From Actinostola sp. cb2023 (taxonomy: Eukaryota > Cnidaria > Anthozoa > Actiniaria > Actinostolidae): a stretch of DNA of 64,000 nucleotides. Below are positions 47,701 through 58,552 of the stretch, piece by piece. The position numbers and the translations under genes are program-made. The notes beneath the pieces were generated by a model, which worked only from the letters and a program-made list of their open reading frames with translations, had not been told where the DNA came from and did not search any database. The stretch lies in the NCBI GenBank assembly GCA_033675265.1, contig JAUJYZ010000006.1, positions 1 through 64,000 of the forward strand. The letters run 5' to 3'. Positions within the stretch are counted from its first letter, which is position 1. Each line of letters starts with the position of its first letter.

Positions 47701-50700
47701 GTCGCGACCAAGTATATAAGTATGTCAGTATATCACTATATACCCGTTTGAGTCCCGCATGCCCGAATGGTACCCGTACACGCATTTCAAGATGGTTGAC
47801 TGTACAAGCGTGGATTGGAGAGTCATGAATACGATACAATCTACACACAAACGTTATTTTCACATTCATTTGATAGTATAAATCTTCGGGTATATAGTGA
47901 TATAGTGATATACTGATATACTTGGTCGCGACAGAATTTTTGCAAAAGGCTGTAATAATTTAAATATAGCAATTTCAACAACAATGTGATATCAGTATGA
48001 TAATTTATATACTACACAGTATAATTTTTTAAACAATTTTTTTTTTTAAACAAGTATATTTTCAAAAAAATTGTAAAAAAAATTAAAACAAATGTGTACA
48101 TCTAATACAGCATTTTTGAGTTGAAAATGTTTTAATGTCACAGGAATTTCTATTCAGTCAGAAGTGCAGAAAACCTATAGAGCTATTCTTCTTGACATGA
48201 CTGTGGATGCTCCAGCCAGAGCAATATGGATGTCAATGAAACAGTTCAATGGGTATTATGGCTGTGGGAAATGTGAGGAACCTGGTGAGCAGTTGGTGAT
48301 TGGAGGAGAAGAAGGCAAAAAGAGACAATCACATATATATCCTTTTAACAATGACAGCTATAATTTGTCAGGGCATGCACGAGTCCGCACTCATCAAGAA
48401 ATGAAAAACAATGCACTGATGTCAATAAGCAACCAAGAAAGTGGCATGTCAAAGGTAATAATAATAATAATAACTTATTAATGGTTTAGCAATGGTACTT
48501 TTGACATGTACTTATGAAGCATCACTTGCAGATATATTTTTGTTTTAATGGGACTGCATGAATAGTACATTGTATTGATCCACAAGTAGTGTTTAATAAG
48601 GGGAGACTACTGAGCTTGGTCAAGCTAATGCACTACTGTCAAGGAGGTGCTTATTAGCAGATTGTGCGAATGGTACAATAATTTGTATCTGTTTGCTGAC
48701 AGTCGGCCAAGTCAAAGCAGCTCCATTTCCTAACACTGAACGATTATTGTTATATAAAAACTAGGGGAAAATAACCATTAACATGTCCAGTTCTGTGAAA
48801 ATTTGTTAGTACTGCAATACCATCTACATTTCATAAGTGATGTACGGTATATGCCACTTTTTATCCTGTGTACTCACTATATTGATTTCTCTTTTTGTAT
48901 TCCAGTACAGTGTCAAGGGGTTGTTGGGGCTTTCTTGGGCATTTTCTTTGCCTCTCTTTGACATTGTTAAGGGTACAGCAGTTGATTATATGCACTGTAT
49001 ATGTGAGGGTGTTATTGAGCAACACTTTAACAAATGGTTTGGTGTGGGAGATAATTCTATTTTCCCATGTCACATTGGGAAACAATTGCAAGAGATTGAT
49101 GTGGAGATCCTACAAGTGAAACCGACATCTGAAATTACTCGTAAACCAAGAAAAATGTCAGATTGGCATGATTGGAAAGGTAACTTAATTAGAGCAATAA
49201 CTGTATAGTGTATTAGGTCTTTTAGTCTGCTTACAGGAACTATAGATGACCACTGTATGTTTTTGTTTTTTAATTTGATACACAATTGAAATAGAATAAA
49301 CAAATGAAAATGATTATTCGACACATGAAGTACATGTAACTTTAATGAAGTCAGCCTTTTTATCAATGTTTTTGACAGCATCAGAAAAGAGAGCATTTCT
49401 TCTGTATTATTCTGTTCCACTATTAATGGGAAGGCTTCCAGAGGAATATCTAAACCACTACAATCTGCTAGTCGGGGCAATATTTCGACTACTGAAGAGC
49501 TCTATTACACCAGTTAATCTTCAGCAGGCATCCTTGTATTTAAAGCTCTACTGTGCACAAGCCTCAGGATTATATGGTAAATTACATTGTAATCCATCAA
49601 TATTTTAAATTTTATTTTTAGATTCAATTCTCTGCCTACTTTATATTTTCACAGGAGAACGCTTTCAAACATATAATTTTCATCAGCTTCTTCATCTTGC
49701 TGACAATGTACAACAATTGGGACCTCTTTGGGCTCACAGTTGCTTCCCTTTTGAAGATTACAATGGTGATCTTAAAGATCTGTTTCATGGGTCACAAAAT
49801 ATTCCTGGTCAGGTACAAATATGTTTTAATGTGCACTGTATATAGTATACATTATGTTAATAAATATATGTGTATATCTTAATAGATTATTCAGTCAGTT
49901 TCCATTCTGCAAAAAATACCAGAGGTCGCTGCCAGGGCAGTTGAGTCAGAACAAGTGAAAAGGCTTTTTGATGACTTGACAAATAGATCACATTGCTGGT
50001 AAGAAAATCAATCTATGTATTGTAGTATTAGTTTTCCAACTTTTTGGAAAGCTATACACCAAATACACTAACAATTAATACATTGGATTTCAGTTATTTT
50101 GTTGAAATATATTGTACTGTACAGTCTGACTCTGTATACATGTACATATATTACAGTTCTTTACAAAAAAAGGATGTATGTTTTTCAGCCAAATTGGATG
50201 TTAATTATGTGCTTCTACCCTCTGTACATGTACTGTATATAAAGTTGGTTGTTATTTTATTTATATATATATAGATCTATATAACTGTATTTTTCAGCAA
50301 AAGAACAGAAGCCATCAGTAACAACATTTATGTTGTTGGTGCTCTAGAAAAAGGAAAGAAGTGTTGCAATCCCATGCCAAATTCAGATTTGTTTCAAGTC
50401 ATTAAAGCTCATGGACCCATAGGTGAAGATTACTGGACATTCAAGCGATGTCTGGTAAACACAACCACCTATCACAGTGAGGTTTATAAAAAAGTCACTG
50501 TGCGAAACAACTACACTGTACATCTTAAGTCATCCAGCTTTTCAGGGTTTGCTTCCATTATAAGATTTTTTAAAGTCTGTGAACCCTGCAGAAATGCCTC
50601 CTGCACTTTGCAACTGGAATGTACATGCAATCAAGAGGCACACTATTATGCTGTGGTGAGACTGTTGGAGCGCAATCATGATGTTGTTATGCCAACAATC

Positions 50701-51180
50701 AACAAAAACGAAATCAGCAACCATATTATTCCAATTATGGAAACAAACAGGTAAAATACCATTTCAGTGTTAGACCATTTGTTTATTTTAGTTTTGAACT
50801 ACCAGTGACTGGAAATCTTTTTTTCCAGTTACTGGCAAAATTTTGAGTTACTCTTGCCAGTGCTTTCCCTTAAAGCTCATCACGTGGTGTTATTCTGCGC
50901 ATTTGATTGGCTGGTTACCTCATGAATAATTAATGAGTATGATAAATATATTTCAATAAATCCTACACAATCTCAGAATTTCTACCTTACTGCAAGTTGG
51001 GTGTATATTATATGGGTATATTGTGTATCAATTGTCAGCATGACTAATTCTGTTTTATTATTTTGATTTTACAGACAAATTGCTGTTCCAATCAATTATA
51101 TATTCAGAAAACTCCTTAGAGTAGATTCTAACAAAGGAAGTTTTGTTTGTAAAATGCCAAACAATTGTGAAAAAGACTGA
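44751..51180 (+). CDS. EnSpm/CACTA-like (TNP2-type) transposase, one in-frame stop
   Basis: Eleven exons with GT-AG borders and consistent phases: 44751-45018, 45565-46386, 46730-46970, 47267-47379, 48144-48454, 48906-49179, 49379-49576, 49655-49812, 49886-49998, 50298-50750 and 51075-51180; about 1018 codons. An acidic N-terminus precedes zinc-type pairs (CPEKQC, CCIVC). The catalytic family signature follows: LSFLGNTDGVSVVRSS and SVWPIYLVINELPPW (exon 3), LLDMTVDAPARA with MKQFNGYYGCGKC (exon 5), VDYMHCICEGV (exon 6), LLYYSVPLL (exon 7), LWAHSCFPFEDYNG (exon 8). These are hallmarks of TNP2-like transposases. Exon 4 has TGA at 47286-47288, just before FAGLWFGKGKPHFPTFF; otherwise the frame is intact. 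Introns hold MITEs at 46508 and 47681. Probably recently active, with one disabling stop. Confidence 0.85.
46508..46675. mobile_element. MITE in transposase intron 2
   Basis: Inverted ends AAACTCTGCGAACCCCTAGA and its near-complement ending TTGCAGAGTTT; about 27-bp arms. Confidence 0.75.
47520..47605 (+). repeat. Short retroposon-like tail
   Basis: CAGCGCTTAGAACAG and AAGCGCTTTTATAAAT followed by (AAT)n, similar in layout to the tail at 25240-25390. Confidence 0.4.
47681..47952. mobile_element. MITE with TA target duplication, second copy
   Basis: Ends CAGCCTTTTGCAAAAATTCT and its exact complement, flanked by TA. Same family as 19783-20022, inverted, with an extra block of GATATA repeats near one end. 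Lies in intron 4 of the EnSpm transposase. Confidence 0.8.
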
Positions 51181-51239
51181 TGGCATAAATGCAGAATTTA
51201 CAGTAGATATTATTATAATAATTATTATGGTAAAATGTT

Positions 51240-52300
51240 CTCTTCATGAAAACAATTCAAGGACCAGTACAAATACAGATTAAATACCTCATCACTATTT
51301 AATTAGTACTATAACATAGGTCTTAGAAAAAATTCAAACTTAGAATTAAGAATGGGTTAAGTAGTCCATCCAGCAGTACTGGAATGTGTAGCTAATTTGC
51401 ATTACTATACAATATGTATTAAGTGCAAAACAAGTTTACATTAAATACTGTATTTTAACAGTACTTTAACAACTCTCTGTCATAAGTGTTACAGATACAG
51501 ATTAAACACAGTATTTAATTAGTACTTTAACATAGGTCTTAGAAAAATTTCAAAACTTAGAATTAAGAATGGGTTAAGTAGTCCATCCAGCAGTACTGGA
51601 ATGTGTAGCTAATTGGTATTTAACTATACAATATGCATTAAGTGCAAAACAAGTTTACATTAAATACTGTATTTTAACAGTACTTTAACAACTCTCTGTC
51701 ATAAGTGTTACAGATACAGATTAAACACAGTATTTAATTAGTACTTTAACATAGGTCTTAGAACAATTTCAAAACTTAGAATTAAGAATGGGTTAAGTAG
51801 TCCATCCAGCAGTACTGGAATGTGTAGCTAATTGGTATTTAACTATACAATATGCATTAAGTGCAAAACAAGTTTACATTAAATACTGTATTTTAACAGT
51901 ACTTTAACAACTCTCTGTCATAAGTGTTACAGATACAGATTAAACACAGTATTTAATTAGTACTTTAACATAGGTCTTAGAAAAATTTCAAAACTTACGT
52001 TTAAGAATGGGTTAAGTAGCAGTAGTTAATTTGTATCTAAGCTATACAATATGTATTAAGTACAAATCAAGTACACATCAATTACTGTATTTTAACAGTA
52101 TTTTAACAACTATGAACTAATTTCAGGTACAAATACAAGTTAAGCTGTTTTTAGATACAGGTTACATACATTACGTATTTTATCATTTCTGGGCAATAAT
52201 GTTCAAATATCAAACAAATACTTCAGCAACATGATTAAATATGAGTTAAGTCGGTATAAATACAGGTTAAAGTTTGTTCAAGTACAAGTTAAGTAATTAC
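51240..52300 (-). repeat. Right subterminal repeat array with 219-bp tandem repeat
   Basis: Words such as TACAAATACAGATTAA and TACAAGTTAAG mirror the left array. Within it a 219-bp unit is repeated about 3.4 times (landmark CATAAGTGTTACAGATACAG at 51481, 51700 and 51919). Confidence 0.85.
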
Positions 52301-52513
52301 ATTTTCTTAAGGGTGGTCAACGCTACGCTAAACTAACTTATACCATGGGTCTGACTGCAGTATAACTTGTGTTTATGTCTATTGTCTTTTCTTAGCGACC
52401 AGCATAGCAACTAACTGCAGTTAAGTTAACAGAAGATAGGTCACATTTGTTTCGTGTTAACAATTGTTAAAATCGAGTTAACTATAGTTAAATGTCTCAA
52501 TGTGACCACAGTC

Positions 52514-52921
52514 AATGAAACTACCGGTATAACATAAAATATATACAAATGTATACCTAAATATAATATATATCGATATTGATATTAATAATTAATACCC
52601 ACCTTCCTCATATAAACATAGGTACTGTACAAGAGAGCCTTCTTCTTTCCAGGTCCATGAAATCCTGGGTCTTTTTGTTTTGGGAGATTTGATATTCTGA
52701 TCATGAGTTGCCTGAATATGACAAGAATAAATAATAAGCCTATCTTGCAGGTCTATGATCTATCTAATTATCATACTCAGCCTCACCCGATAATTGTTGA
52801 TTTGAAATATATTCACACACTAAATAACAGATGTAAAAGTACATTAAACCACACTATAACACTTTAGGATTTACAAAAAAATATCCTTACCTTTCGTGGT
52901 GACTTACTAAACTTTTGCCTC
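52514..52921 (-). other. Possible host exon remnants next to LINE relic
   Basis: Minus strand: 52922-52891 reads RQKFSKSPRK up to a GT donor; after an acceptor, 52711-52592 reads THDQNIKSPKTKRPRISWTW to a TAA. The RPRISWTWKEEG piece vaguely recalls a SANT-type helix. Speculative: two small exons of a gene cut by the LINE. No other feature seen. Confidence 0.2.
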
Positions 52922-52922
52922 A

Positions 52923-52958
<36 letters not shown>

Positions 52959-54425
52959 AACGAGGAATTTACAGATAAAGCTATGCTTTTTTCCAATCTG
53001 GTCCTCCTAATAATAAATATAAATATATGCACAAACTTCAAATACGATTAATTCTAAATACTAAATACAAAATACTAAATCCTAATATACGCTAAAACCT
53101 AAATATTTGTTTACTATCTAAAATATGAAAATCCTCTAAATCGTAAACCTAAGTCGGATCAACACTATGATAATCTTAGCCCTATAAATAGTTTCAGTGT
53201 AATTGTCGTACAGTAATGTGTAGACAATTATGATGTCAATCCTAACCGACAGTTATTGATTGTATAGAGTCCGTGGTTAATAGAGTCTAGTGTTCTTGAG
53301 TTCGGCGGTACATTTAAGTTTAGATTTAAAGAAGTTCTTTGAAAATCGTTTAAAACTTGCCAGGGAGGTAAGTTTGGTGGCTGAGTCAGGGTAATTGTTC
53401 CAAAGAGATGAAGCCATGAAGGAGAATCTATGCTTGCCTGCATTAATTCTGGCTTTTGGTATGGATAGTTTGTTGTTTGCGATAGCCCTTGTTGAGTATC
53501 GGTGGCTCGGTTTCGATAAGAGTTTGGCCAGACACGGTGGATTAAGGTTGTTCAGAGTTTTGAATGATTGCATCAGAATTCGGTAGCGTATCGCATCACT
53601 GATTGGAATAAGATTAAGTTTCTTAAATAAGGACAAGGATGGAGTGGAGAAGTCAGCGTTGAGAATAATCCGCACAGCACGTTTCTGAGCTAATAAAAGT
53701 TGATAAAGGAGCTCAGTTGAGCAGTTACCCCAAACGCTACAGCAGTATTCCATCGTTGGTTTTGCTAAAGAGTTGTGTAGTAGAAGTAGGTTTTTTGGAT
53801 CTAGAAGAGGTTTCGCTCTACGAAGCAGTTCGAGTTTAGAGTCAGTTGTACTTCTTTATGGTAGTTGATATATGCTCGTTCCACGTAAGGGATGAGTCGA
53901 TATGTACACCAAGGAGCTTTTCGCAAGTTGTTTGAGATATAAAAGGGTCTTGGCGAGACCCTTTTTTGAATATGGGTGTAATTTTACTTATTTTCCACTG
54001 GTCGGGAAAAATACCTGAGCTTATACTCGAATTGTAGATTTGAAGAAGTGATGGAAGTACTTCATAACATCCAATTTGGAGCAAGCGAACATTCATCAAG
54101 TCCACACCTTTGGCTTTAGAACAGGACAAGTTCTGGATTTCCTTCAGTAGATAGTCGTTTGACATGGGCGGGATGGAAAGGTGACAGTTATCTGGGAGAC
54201 GGTCAGCAACAAATTGTCGAAGTGCTTCAAATTTTGGCTCGTGGCTTGCAGTTGTTTTATTAATGATGGAGTCAGCAATGTGAGAAAAATGTGAGTTAAA
54301 TACATTGGCGATCTCTGTGGGGTCAGTTATTAGTCTGTTGTTATCTTTGATATAGGCTGGAGTTGTACCCTTGGAGTTCCGGTTAACTGCTTGTTTCAGA
54401 ATATTCCATAATTGCTTAAAAAGAC
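52922..54425 (-). pseudogene. Non-LTR retrotransposon relic (CR1/L2/Rex1-like)
   Basis: The 3' end is at the low coordinate with an (ATT)n tail at 52924-52950. The minus strand codes, from about 54420, for the region before reverse transcriptase and its first motifs (SCSKAKGVDLMN, IFPDQWKISKITPIFKKGS). It then jumps to the region after the catalytic core (CEKLLGVHIDSSLTWNEHI). The C-terminal part (53753-53277) has MEYCCSVWG, AQKRAVRIIL and FSFMASSLWNNYP. The palm with the catalytic aspartates is missing, so there is an internal deletion at about 53940, and the 5' end is truncated. Dead copy. Confidence 0.85.
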
Positions 54426-54786
54426 CTCTTTACAGGCTTTTTTGGTGAACATGACACAATTAGTCTTTTAATAGGGGTTTTACCACCTCTGCTACATGTA
54501 TACATGTGGACTGTTGCAATATAAAGTAGGATTTCATTTTAAAATCAGACTTACGAACTGATAATTAAAACTAGTACTTAAAAAGTGGCTTATAGATCAA
54601 TCAAGTTTTAGTCAAATCACGAAGAAATTAAACACGTCATGTAGCTGAAGTTAGTGATTTTAACTGGAGATTGAACTGGCCGTAGCAGACTTAAACATGG
54701 AGACTTAGGGAGACCTAAAGGTCAAAACAAAGTTTGAATACCGTATTTCATGATTATATATATAACTTTTTTCATAAAGTCTTTAT
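54426..54786. other. Non-coding stretch
   Basis: AT-rich; no gene, repeat or hairpin that I can support. Confidence 0.5.
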
Positions 54787-54790
54787 TTAA

Positions 54791-55577
54791 GGACGTTCGC
54801 GGGCACTTGAAGTTATAATGTCAAGTTTCTGAAACTTGGCACACAGATACTCTATCGTATTATAGTTAAAAAACTGAAATACAAAATGGGGGTGACCGTC
54901 TTCATTGTTGAGCTACACGCCGAGCAAAATTGATGATTTTGAAGAGAAAGACGCGCGATTTATGATAAGTAATCGTGTCAAATGAACACATCAAAATTAC
55001 ATGAAAACGTTCTTCAAATTCTATTAAATTTTACCTGACATTGAATATATTTGTAGTTAACATAATTGATTAAATATCAATTCAATAACTGGTAATTCGA
55101 AGTATTTGTCAAGGTTTTAATCCGCGCGTTGCCGTCAAAATGTGCGTCGTTCGAATCCGTGGAAGGGTGTAATTTTTTTGAAAATATTGATGTCAGTCTT
55201 TCCCATGTAATGTCATTTTTTTCATTTTAACATATTTTGTAGATCTTTATAGTACCTAGATTTTAGACAGGAAAAAAATTGGGGTCACCGTGTTCGTTTC
55301 GGAGATATTTTGCCGTAAAAATCGGAAAATTGGCCGCCATTTTGAATACCGAGGGGAGATTGGGTACTAATCAGAGTTTGTTTATTTAAAAATCGCTGCT
55401 TTTTGCGCTTTTCAAAAGCAAAAAGCCTTTGAGAATCGAAAACATGTTAAGAAAGCTATTTTAGATATCAAATAAGGAAAAAATGGATCATATTTCGAAA
55501 AAATGTTTTTGGTCATTTGAAGAGCGCGCGCGATTGTGCGCAGTAAGAATGCGCGCGAGCAATGGCCGCGAACGTCC
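54791..55577. mobile_element. Non-autonomous element at TTAA
   Basis: Ends GGACGTTCGCGG and CCGCGAACGTCC, flanked by TTAA (54787-54790 and 55578-55581). 787 bp without coding capacity. Different ends from the other TTAA elements in this window. Confidence 0.8.
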
Positions 55578-55657
55578 TTAATATCAACGTGTTCCTACAT
55601 AATTGAAAGCCCACAAACAAACCTCGCTTATCAAAACTTCCTTTGCATTGTACCATC

Positions 55658-55700
55658 ATTTCCCTGACGATGGGTCTGGAACCCGAAAGCTCGGAATAAA
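55658..55700 (+). ncRNA. Small hammerhead-ribozyme-like repeat, copy 2
   Basis: TTTCC (helix I), CTGACGA (55664-55670), a GGGT/ACCC stem with a 5-base loop, GAA, self-complementary AGCT, C, then GGAA (helix I). This is the order and conserved core of a hammerhead with a minimal stem III, expected to work as a dimer; cleavage would follow the C at 55692. One extra T sits between CTGACGA and stem II. The surrounding repeat of about 100 bp matches 33455-33555 in reverse. Confidence 0.55.
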
Positions 55701-55808
55701 TCTGTCAAAAAACAGCGTAGTTGAAGCTTATTTTAATTCTTTGAATTTTAATGAATCATATCCACAAACAATCTTTATAATATTACAGTTCTGTAGAGTC
55801 AAATAACA

Positions 55809-56363
55809 ATGTTTTTGCCCTTAATTCTGATTGCTTTGACATCTGGCGTCATTCTGAGACAAATTGGACGATATCAAGTTAGCACTGAGCTGTTGAACAT
55901 GCATGATATGAATAAGACCTTGAGGCTTAGTTGGATACCTCGATTGCTCGGAAATACAAAAGAAAGATGGAAAACCATTCCAGTTTCTTTTCTAAGGAAA
56001 CACACGATTGCAAATATATCAACAAAGACCTCCCGTAACTCTCTCAATTTCAAGCGGAATGGCCTAGAAATTCCTACAGAGGTAAAGGACAACACAAAGA
56101 ACAAGTACGAGGCGTATAGAGGCAAACAATTTTTATTTATTTTTTTATTTATTAAAGTACACCAGAACAAGAAAGCCCATAGATTTACTATATTTACGCC
56201 ACTGATACTGAGCTTGGGCTACTTGTGTTTTAACTCTTACAAAATGATCAGGAGAATTCTGTCTCAGTTACCACTCAATTTTCTACAGCTGGTGTTCATT
56301 ATTGTGTTTGCGTGTGGGAACAAACTGCATGAAGTTCATAACCGAGAACGAAAACATATTTAG
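55809..56363 (+). other. Open frame with signal-peptide-like start (doubtful)
   Basis: 184 codons beginning MFLPLILIALTSGVI, a hydrophobic leader, then a basic region without a recognised domain. Its last third lies in the duplicated GPCR 3' flank, where other copies are not open, so a real full-length protein is unlikely. Confidence 0.2.
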
Positions 56364-57923
56364 GATATCGGCTCATAATTTAGTTATTGACTTCTTCTTT
56401 TCTGTTTTCCTTTTGAGTTCAACTGAGGAAGTTTACGCTGTGTTATATGTACATCATTTATCAGTCAGACAGCCAGTTTTATTATTTTTGTCGACCAAAA
56501 CCAACATTTTGGTTATCTGTATGACAAGGATGGAAACAGCTGGGTCCAATGGACGAATGTTAAGCTGGTTACTCTATTGATGAAACATAGTATTATATGT
56601 AAATAAACCAGAGAGAAAAATGCATTGACCAACAATTTAATTTCTTTATAGCAGTATATTAATGTTACAATTTGTTTTCAATATTCTTCACTACACTAAG
56701 TATTTGGCTTTTTTTTCGATAAATACACTCGGTTCATGCATGACATGTACACAAACTGTTCATTGTTTAGTCTCAGTTTCTCGTGTCTTCGCTAATCCAA
56801 CTTGTCATTACTTGTTTCAATTTCTCACTGGTAGTTTGGTTGCTCTAGGTGTGGTTCTGTCATGATGTCTTCTTTGTAAATAGTGTTTCACTAGCGAGGG
56901 AGTGTATGGTTGTTCTCTTATTTGCTCCATCGTTTTTAGTCACTTGACTGTACAGTACTTAATTTTAGATGTGTTGTTCGTTTGCATAATTCCTTCTACT
57001 TCTTCTAGCAGGTTCTATTACTGGTTTTGGATTCGATGTATATACGTTAGTTCGACAGAGTTCCTTCTGCTTACCACTCGGTTGGTTGTTCTCAGTCTAC
57101 ACACCAATCTCTTGGACGCTTCTCGAAAGTCAGTCAGAAATATAATGTAGATATAAGGACTGAAGCAAGAGTTGAAAAGAGGGAAAAAATAGTAAGTCAT
57201 GAAATATAGCGACCTCCAGTCGATACAAAGGGAATAATCTATGATAATTGTTTCCTTAAGAAGCCATTGAAGACTTTGCAAAGGGGATAAAACATAACTA
57301 GGAAGCCAGCAGCACGAATAAATAAGCAAAGAGAACAAAACCATTCTAATGGCTGCTTGCATTCGTCTTGCTCGTACTTTTTGCTGTGCTTGGTTAAGAT
57401 GGGCTTGAATGGCTTGAGGTTTGGACAGTCTTCTTAGAATTAGAATACTTAGTAAGACAGTTACACAAAATATAGTGGTGAGTAAAAATCGTTGAATTAT
57501 AAGGAAGCACAAAGCAGCCACACCGTTTAAATTTACGTCACAACGGTATACACTGCGATACTCAATCAATCTCGGAAAATACAGAAAGTTGGTTAACAGA
57601 GTCATGGGAATCAACCAGGAGCAAGCGAGTACTGCTACACGTTGCTTCAGTGTGTATGGTCGTGATACACGTACAGTTGGTCTGGTTGCTCTGAATCGCT
57701 CAATGCTGATTATCAGAAGAGTAACTAAATATTCGGCCGATGAGACATAGAGAAGAAACGTAGTAGTTTTGCAGATGATTTCACCTAGGCTCAGTATCCA
57801 GCCGCTGGGGTTTCGTGCGCCCGCGATACTCTCCCCCTCACGGCTGGGCGCACGAGCTTGCCGTTTGTTTTTGTCAACCAATCAGAAATCTGCCCCCCAG
57901 TTTTTAGGGGGCATAAATTAAAA

Positions 57924-58214
57924 ATGACGCATAAGATTAAAAATGGCGTGATGGAGAGTTTTGATGCTTGTGAATATGCCCTTGGCTTGAGAAGTTTTAA
58001 TTTAGAGAGTTTTAAAGAAAAACAGCGTTTAGCTTTAAAAGAAATAGTTCTGGGAAAGGATGTCCAGTTCGTTGTTCTTCCTACTGGCTCTGGAAAATCT
58101 CTAATTTTCCAAGCTGCTCCACTCAGTCTTTGACCTCGTGATATCGCCGCTAGTGTCTCTCATGAAATACCAAGTTAGCTTCCTTTCATCAAAGGGCATT
58201 ACAGTTGGCCATTA
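57924..58214 (+). pseudogene. RecQ-type DNA helicase fragment
   Basis: MTHKIKNGVM start, then FKEKQRLALKEIVLGKDVQF and Walker A loop LPTGSGKSLIFQ. The frame stops at 58131-58133; a neighbouring frame continues with VISPLVSLMKYQVSFLSSKG, which is helicase motif Ia. It ends at the nested MITE. Only the first part of a RecQ-like ATPase core is present; motifs II-VI are absent, so it cannot be an active helicase. Either captured from a host gene or the remains of a coding transposon. Confidence 0.75.
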
Positions 58215-58552
58215 CAGTTGATTTCACACAACTTTGGCCGCTCCGATTGCTATAAAGTTCAATAACGATCTTTGCCGACTTCACTGTGAACTGGCTTGGT
58301 TCGGTGAACCGTGAGTAATGTTTATGTCTCGAATTCAAATATTTGCAAGAATTGCATCTCAAACGAAATGTTTCAAAAAGTGTATTTCAAACTGCATTAT
58401 GGAGATAAAGTCCTTTTATTGCGATGACGTTCATCAGCTTCAAACATCTACTCTGGTCAATTTCACTTTGAAGTTCCGAAGTTCGTTAGCAAACTTGGGA
58501 ATTGCGAACGAACTTCGCAGTCGGAGCGGCCAAAGTTGTGTGAAATCCACTG
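58215..58552. mobile_element. MITE with TA target duplication inside the helicase element
   Basis: Ends CAGTTGATTTCACACAACTT and its near-complement GTTGTGTGAAATCCACTG, flanked by TA. Third nesting level at this locus: MITE in transposon in GPCR. Confidence 0.75.

Larger units (their letters stand above)
40370..52313 (+). mobile_element. EnSpm/CACTA-like transposon inserted in the Harbinger element
   Basis: An 11.9-kb element. Its ends, CCCTTAGCAAAAT at left and the reverse complement of CCCTTAAGAAAAT at right, are inverted and flanked by TG on both sides. Inside each end lies a long array of related short repeats in opposite orientation (40380-40990 and 51240-52300), a feature of EnSpm/CACTA elements. 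Two divergent genes share a 346-bp spacer: a TNP2-type transposase (+) and a BEN-domain protein (-). Four MITEs sit in introns. The termini do not read CACTA, so the exact end bases and the 2-bp duplication are tentative. Confidence 0.75.
36462..52513 (+). mobile_element. PIF/Harbinger transposon, interrupted by an EnSpm element
   Basis: Inverted ends GACTGTGGTCACATTAAGAC (left) and its near-complement at 52476-52513 (right), each flanked by AAT (36459-36461 and 52514-52516). Without the nested 40370-52313 element it is about 4.1 kb, a normal Harbinger size. It carries the two standard convergent genes: a HARBI1-like DDE transposase on + and a Myb/SANT-like protein on -, starting near the right end. 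A MITE lies between them. The 3-bp duplication fits the superfamily, although AAT is not the commonest target. Confidence 0.82.
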
